Source of the DNA: Lagopus muta
Taxonomy: Eukaryota > Chordata > Aves > Galliformes > Phasianidae
NCBI RefSeq assembly: GCF_023343835.1
Contig: NC_064435.1
Location: forward strand, 58,053,634-58,117,633
Direction: 5' to 3'
Length of the DNA: 64,000 nucleotides
This document shows, piece after piece, positions 59,123-64,000 of the stretch. The notes under the pieces were generated by a model that worked only from the letters and a program-made list of their open reading frames with translations, ran no database searches and was not told the DNA's origin. Every line of letters starts with the position of its first letter. Position 1 is the stretch's first letter. The translations under genes and the position numbers were made by a program.

Positions 59123-60149
59123 AAAGCAAAACATCAGCTTCGTGTATCTCAAATAACGGAATTTATAGCAATAAACATAGATGTCAGTAACCCTAAAGGA
59201 ATCTGTGTATGCTTCAATCTTTTTACCACATACTTGGAGTATTTCTAATAAGTCCACTGTATCTGGTATATTCTAAAAATGTTTAACACCTGTTCTCAAA
59301 TCCCTTACAGAATCACACAGTAGTAGGACCAAGCAGTAACTGAACATGTCAATATAGTGGTAAGGTATGCACACTATGAACAAAACAACAACAAAAAACA
59401 ACAACAAAGGAACCCTCAAATCTCTTAGGAATCTTCAGTGGTTTATTTTTAGTTATTTGTAACTTCGAAACTGAGTCATGATGAATACAGGAAGCAGTTC
59501 AATCTAAATCCATTGAAATCCATAGAAACTGAATTGTGCTCTCCCATAATGTTATGCTTTGGACATAATGCACCAGATGATAAGTAGGATTAATTCCCAT
59601 CTAGATCAGCAGAAGTCAATGGCTCTACAGTCAGCTGATGCACAGCTGACAAAAGGTTGTCTTAATACAAGCAGCAAAAGGAAAGGTGAGGAAAAAAAAA
59701 AAAAAAAAAAAACACATTAAATTGTGGAACACAGAGAAGCAAACAAAAGCTTGTGTCCTAAGGAAACACATCTGAACAACTAGTTCTCTTTGTCCCCACT
59801 GCTCCCTGAGTGAAAGGTGCTGCAAATTGGCACTGAGCTCTCAAGTACATAGGACATGGAAAAGAGCTGTCTGAAGAAAGACATGGCTCTCCCAGCCCTT
59901 ACCTCCACATGGGTGGAGGGGATTTGCAACAATTCGCAGTTTCATCCCTTGAGAAGAGAGACGAAGCAATGCTATCATCAGATGTAGCGCACAGATAGAA
60001 AACGTTTCAAGAACTCTCCAGCAATCCTGCTTTATTGGCAAGGCACACGTGTGTGAGAGTATTTACGTGAACTCATACACACAGCCTGCGGGAGGCTCTG
60101 AGTTCTGTCCAGCTCTGAGAAGAACCACTGTTTAGACGCTCTAATTTTG
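59123..60149. other. Proximal upstream flank of GALR1
   Basis: Mostly AT-rich non-coding DNA with A21 at 59692-59712. Composition turns GC-rich near 60,150. No exon recognised. Confidence 0.45.
59692..59712 (+). repeat. Poly(A) run, 21 bases
   Basis: An uninterrupted A run about 1.15 kb upstream of the GALR1 start codon. Confidence 0.9.
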
Positions 60150-60427
60150 GTCCTTGGAAGAGCTCCCTGCTGCTGCCCGACTGAGCTCATCGCTGACTAA
60201 CAGGGCACAGAGCAGAGCAACGGGGAGCTTTGGGAACGCGTTCTTCATGACTGGTACGTGAAAGGTGGTCTTTTCTTTGCTTGTATGAAGTAACAGCGCT
60301 TGCCACTTTTTGCCCTGCGATCTACAGCCCATGACGGAACATTTAATAGCGAGGGAGGTGAAAACAGAGAGACCGGGCTCTGAGTAATCCGTCCGAGCTT
60401 CCACTGCCCTCCACTTGTCCGAGTTCG

Positions 60428-60529
60428 ATGCAGAGCTCCCACAGCCCTGTCAGCCGCCGCTCCAGCCGGCACAAGCGGCAGAAAGAAGTTTTCCCAGGTG
60501 GTTGCCCTGCGAAGCCGATTACCGGTTAA
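60428..60529 (+). other. Candidate upstream ORF, 33 codons plus stop
   Basis: It starts with the only ATG between about 60,400 and the GALR1 start, and ends at TAA (60527-60529), well before 60861. The product is basic (RRSSRHKRQK). Base -3 is T (context TTCGATGC), so initiation would be weak. It matters only if transcription begins upstream of 60428. It is not in frame with GALR1 as a fusion because it terminates. Confidence 0.35.
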
Positions 60530-60610
60530 ATCGGGAAGAAAAGAAACCCTTCTGCTCCCCTCTTTCCCGACCTGCCGGCGCAGCAGGAGCCGGAGTGAGC
60601 CTGACGGAGG

Positions 60611-60640
60611 CGGAGCGGAGCGGAGCGGAGCGGAGCGGAG
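60611..60640 (+). repeat. (CGGAG)6 pentanucleotide repeat in the GALR1 leader
   Basis: Six perfect CGGAG units in direct succession, flanked by partial units. It lies about 220 bases before the start codon, probably in the 5' UTR. Confidence 0.95.
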
Positions 60641-60714
60641 GGAGCGCGCAGCTTGCCCGGGGCTGCCGAGCCTCCTCCACACCCGGCTGCTCACGTTGGG
60701 TGGCTGCGGTGCCT

Positions 60715-60750
60715 TCCTCCTCCTCCTCTTTCTCCTCCTCCTCTTCCACC
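60715..60750 (+). repeat. TCC-rich pyrimidine tract in the GALR1 leader
   Basis: Repeated TCC/CTC units run between the CGGAG repeat and the start codon. It explains the Leu-rich in-frame stretch upstream of the true ATG and is not a signal peptide. Confidence 0.8.
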
Positions 60751-60860
60751 CCTCTAACCATCCACCCTGCCCGGCGCTGGCAGGGGCGGCCACCACCTAT
60801 CGCGGGGCTTTGCCTCCGCCTTCCACCCGCGGAAACTTTGCTTGGCGTCAACGGGAGAGG

Positions 60861-61550
60861 ATGGAGCCAGGGGAGCCCCTCAACCGGTCCCAGGAGGGGG
60901 CAGAGGTGCCCCGCGGGGAGTTCAACGCTTCCGGGCTCCCTGACGCAGAGGGGAAGCCCCTCTTCGGCATCGGCATCGAGAACTTCATCACCCTGATCGT
61001 CTTCGGCTTGATCTTCACCCTGGGGGTGCTGGGCAACTCGCTGGTGATTACGGTGCTGGCTCGCAGCAAGCCAGGCAAGCGTCGCAGCACCACCAATATC
61101 TTCATCCTCAACCTGAGTATCGCCGACCTGGCCTACCTGCTCTTCTGCATCCCCTTCCAATCCACGGTCTATGTGCTGCCTACCTGGGTGCTGGGTGCCT
61201 TCATCTGCAAGTTCATCCATTACTTCTTCACCGTCTCCATGTTGGTGAGCATCTTCACACTCTCGGCCATGTCTGTGGACCGCTATGTGGCCATTGTGCA
61301 CTCGCGGCGCTCCTCCACCCTGCGTGTCCCCCGCAACGCGCTGCTGGGTGTTGGGCTCATCTGGGCTCTCTCCTTTGCCATGGCCTCACCAGTGGCTCAT
61401 CACCAGCGCCTCTTCCACCGCAACGGCAGCGACCAGACCTTCTGCTGGGAGCACTGGCCCAATCCACGCCACAAGAAGGTCTACGTGGTCTGCACGTTTG
61501 TCTTCGGTTATCTGCTCCCCCTGCTGCTCATCTCTTTCTGCTATGCCAAG
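60861..61550 (+). CDS. GALR1: Galanin receptor type 1, first coding exon (partial gene)
   Basis: This is a rhodopsin-family G-protein-coupled receptor. By family knowledge GALR1 binds the neuropeptide galanin at the plasma membrane and couples mainly to Gi/o to lower cAMP. The exon encodes residues 1-230. N-glycosylation sequons lie at N8, N22 and N188. TM1 spans about 41-66 (GNS at 58-60). TM2 carries NLSIADL with D89. TM3 starts near C116 and ends in DRY at 140-142. W168 is in TM4. C195 in the second extracellular loop should pair with C116. P220 is in TM5. The stretches ENFITLIVFGLIF, LARSKPGK and FIHYFFTVSMLVSIFTL are near-identical to mammalian GALR1. The ATG has A at -3 and G at +4, and no in-frame ATG lies upstream. 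The exon ends at CYAK just before a GT donor, as in mammalian GALR1. TM6, TM7 and the C-tail are outside the window. A GALR1-like paralogue is the main alternative. Confidence 0.95.
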
Positions 61551-61556
61551 GTGGGG
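61551..61556 (+). other. GALR1: Splice donor of GALR1 exon 1
   Basis: CCAAG followed by GTGGGG. Cutting after AAG keeps codon phase 0 at the position where mammalian GALR1 exon 1 ends (after CYAK). Without splicing, the frame stops 15 codons later with TGA at 61596-61598, which would truncate the receptor after TM5. Confidence 0.88.
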
Positions 61557-64000
61557 CAGGGCGGGTGCTGGGGAAGGGAATGTAAAAAGCGATGGTGACC
61601 GTGGTGGTGGGTGTCTGTGAGCTGGATTTGGACATGTCCAGTACACAGATAGACACAGCATTGTTAGGAGCCAGCAGCATTAGGAGGTGAGGGGGCAAGA
61701 GTGAGTTTGTGGGGATGGGTTTTATAGTGGAGGGATGGCTGGGGACATGTGTGTGTGGTGCAGACAGGCCAAGTGTTGCATGGAGTTGCTGGGGGTGTTG
61801 TGTGTTCTTCATACACTTACAGGTCCCCTCTCCTTACAAAGTGTCAGGAAGCCCCAGAGCTCTGCTGCTTCCTTTGTGACCACAACTCTCTCATTTCCTT
61901 GCAGTGCTGTATGAGGAGTTTAATTCGAATGAAGTGCAACCAAGCAACAAGTTGTTCAGGCTTCCAACAAAGCAGTGTAGCAAGAGTGTTGAAAACAAAA
62001 CAGCAAAACCCTACAAATTTGTTCTGATCCAATTAACATGTTAGGAGCAAAAGGAATACGGTGTTCTCTGGTCATTGTGAACCTCACCCTGCTCTGCAGA
62101 GGGACATTTACCTCAGAATTCAGAAAGATCAGATGCTAGGAAGCAACAAGTGAGAACCTGGGTAGGAAACAAAAATTAGTACTGTTGTCTGAATGGGTTT
62201 ACTTAAGGGCTTTCTGCTCAGGCAAACAGTCACGTTTTTCTGCAGATGTTAATTGCAGTCTTTGATGTAGTATCAAGAGGAACCAGAGCACAGGCTGTGA
62301 CCCACTGAGCTGCACAGAGATCCTTCCAGTCTGTGTCAGCAACCTCCAGTCGCAGGATTTTTCCTTAGGCAGTAATTTGGGTTCAAGAGGGTAGGACAGC
62401 CCTTGCAGATAGGGACTGCTTAGATGTCACGAAGTCACATCTTTAATTAGCACATTAAATAGGTATAGTTAACATGTTCATACACAATTTTATGCTCAGT
62501 TGTATGTATTATGTATATAATGTTAGTTTAATTGTGGAAATTCTGGTTGGAACAGCATCCAACTCTATTAAACTTTGAGTTATGCAGAACTCAAAGGATG
62601 ATGTTTTTAAACTGTTGCTGGTAGTGAAACAAGTCCAGCCTCACAAATGGAGAAAAAAAAAGTTTTTCTATGTAAACTGCATTCTGGTTTCCCTGGGTAA
62701 ATACACTGGCACCTCTTCTATGTGGTGAATGTAACAGCTGTGAGAGGAAAGAAACTTACTGTAGCCTTGTATTGTTAGAGTTTTAAGAACATAGTGAATA
62801 TTACAGGTAGAATTTCAGCTGTTATGAATTCTTTCTTATATTTGTAAAAGCCAAACTATTCTCAATTTCAGCTTAATTACTGGCCTTAAATATATAATTT
62901 TTATATATATATAAATATATAAATAAATATGACAGAAAACTGAAAGCAAGTCTTGAAAACTTATGACAGATCTGCATAGTATACAATAAAGGGCATTTTT
63001 AAGACTGCAAGTGTAATAAACGGAACATGCTATATTGCAAAGCCCTCATATTATAGTAGATACCTCAATGTAAATATGAATATCTGTATTTAGAAAAAAA
63101 CAACCCTGTGTGAAATACATGCCCAGAACAAGTCAATGAAAGCAAATCCACTCCAAGTTACAGCTAAAATCTCATGCTCACATTGCTGCCAGGCTTGAGC
63201 CTCAGCCCAAGCAGAGGCTTGTTTTGAGCCTGTATGTACAACCCTGCATGCTGCAGAGTTAAGCTGAAGAATGAATTCCAGGAGACATGTTGTATTCCCA
63301 CTGGTGTCAATAAAGCTGAAAAATGTCATGGCTCATAGAAAGCTATTGGAGATGGTTGAGCCCTGCAGCACAAAGGCTTGTTCCTGCCCTCATTAAGAGC
63401 CATGAGCACATCTCTGACTGCAATTCTGTGACACATGGGTTACAGTGAGGGAGAAATTAAGAACAATAGAAGTTGAAAATCAGAGCTGAAGTTTTGTCAC
63501 AGCCACTGCTACTCTCCTGAGTCTCCACTGAAGTGGGTCGCAATAGGCTCTTATTGATGTCCCTAAAATGGTGTGATGTACAACAGATATTTTGGCTTCT
63601 CAATGCATGCAGGGTTAAAAGAGAACTGCTCTGTAATAGCATCAGAAGTATTACAAAGATAAACACATTAGTTTCTTATGGACTTTGCTGGTTTTCATGA
63701 ACTGTGGATCAGCTAAATAACACAATTTTCTGATGCAGTAAATTGAGATGAAGGAGACACATTTCTCTATTTGAATATATTGTCTTTTCCAGGCTCCTTT
63801 AAGGCATTTCTGTTGTTTCCTTTTAAAGCAAATTGCAATTGAACTTTCAGTTTTGAAAGTCTCATTTTTTAGATGCTCTAACAGGGGACTGAGTTCTTTC
63901 CCTTTCTCTGTTGCTCTTAAATTATGTTAGGAGAGATTCATTTTCATGGGGTTCTGTCCCCAGTGGACAGCAATATTGTTACGAACCACAGATAGTGCTG
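61557..64000 (+). other. GALR1: GALR1 intron 1 (5' part)
   Basis: After about 61,900 the sequence becomes AT-rich and non-coding. I looked for exon 2 (which should begin with a VLNHLHKKLKN-like reading) on the plus strand and did not find it, so the intron extends past the window. An AT-rich TATATA segment lies at 62889-62930. No CR1 copy is recognised here. Confidence 0.8.
62889..62930. repeat. AT-rich TATA/AATA low-complexity segment
   Basis: TATATATATATAAATATATA and AATAAATAT runs inside GALR1 intron 1. Confidence 0.85.

Larger units (their letters stand above)
60150..60860 (+). promoter_or_regulatory. GALR1: GALR1 promoter region and 5' leader in a CpG island
   Basis: GC and CpG rise sharply from about 60,390 and stay high through the coding exon, a typical CpG-island promoter. 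The transcription start cannot be placed from sequence and no clear TATA box is seen. TGACG half-sites, possible cAMP-response half elements, occur at 60332-60336 and 60602-60606; no full TGACGTCA was seen. The mammalian GALR1 promoter is known to respond to cAMP, but a match here is only suggestive. The region holds a small uORF, a CGGAG repeat and a CTCCTC-rich tract. Confidence 0.7.

Noticed and set aside
60498..60860. In-frame upstream extension of the GALR1 frame with a Leu-rich stretch resembling a signal peptide
   Set aside because: It has no ATG (the frame opens at a GTG), the Leu run comes from a TCC/CTC tract, and 60861 has a strong start context and fits the family.
60519..61301. 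260-codon minus-strand frame opposite GALR1
   Set aside because: It is the shadow of the GALR1 exon and leader; acidic, low-complexity and unlike any known protein.
61557..64000. Search for GALR1 exon 2
   Set aside because: No sequence encoding the VLNHLHKKLKN-type start of exon 2 was seen; it must lie beyond the window.

Overview
The window looks like bird nuclear DNA, most likely from a galliform (chicken-like) species. It carries about 20 CR1 (chicken repeat 1) LINE fragments, many ending in the (ATTCTRTG)n tail typical of avian CR1. It also carries one recognisable vertebrate gene with a classical splice donor. Nothing in it looks bacterial, viral-replicon or operon-like. The species call is an inference from repeat content.

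Layout. (1) 1-4,000: AT-rich non-coding DNA with one CR1 remnant. (2) About 4,030-5,260: a strong CpG island without a convincing protein. It is probably the promoter of a gene whose body lies to the left (minus strand), to the right, or both. (3) 5,260-28,200: a long AT-rich stretch without genes and with very few CR1 copies. It holds a GC-rich, CpG-poor anonymous block at about 20.6-21.0 kb and an ERVL-type LTR remnant at about 26.6 kb. (4) 28,200-59,120: non-coding DNA dense in CR1 on both strands. It includes a young copy with a 163-codon open frame and a possible target duplication, a tail-to-tail pair, and a chimeric-looking copy. (5) About 60,150-61,560: a second CpG island holding a 5' leader and the first coding exon of a galanin receptor type 1 gene (GALR1), residues 1-230 (N-terminus through TM5), ending at a GT donor. 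(6) 61,551-64,000: the start of GALR1 intron 1. Exons 2 and 3 are outside the window.

How it fits together. In mammals GALR1 lies next to MBP, which is transcribed in the opposite direction. If that order holds here, the left CpG island could be the upstream (golli-type) MBP promoter. The 55 kb between the two islands would then be a shared, divergent intergenic regulatory interval. No golli coding exon was found in the window, so this remains a synteny-based hypothesis. The only protein-coding sequence I can support is GALR1 exon 1. Nearly all other open frames are chance frames, CpG-island frames or CR1 reverse-transcriptase remnants. I did not find a convincing new biological system. The most checkable unusual items are the GALR1 leader (uORF plus a CGGAG repeat), the orphan CpG island, the chimeric CR1 and the anonymous GC-rich block.
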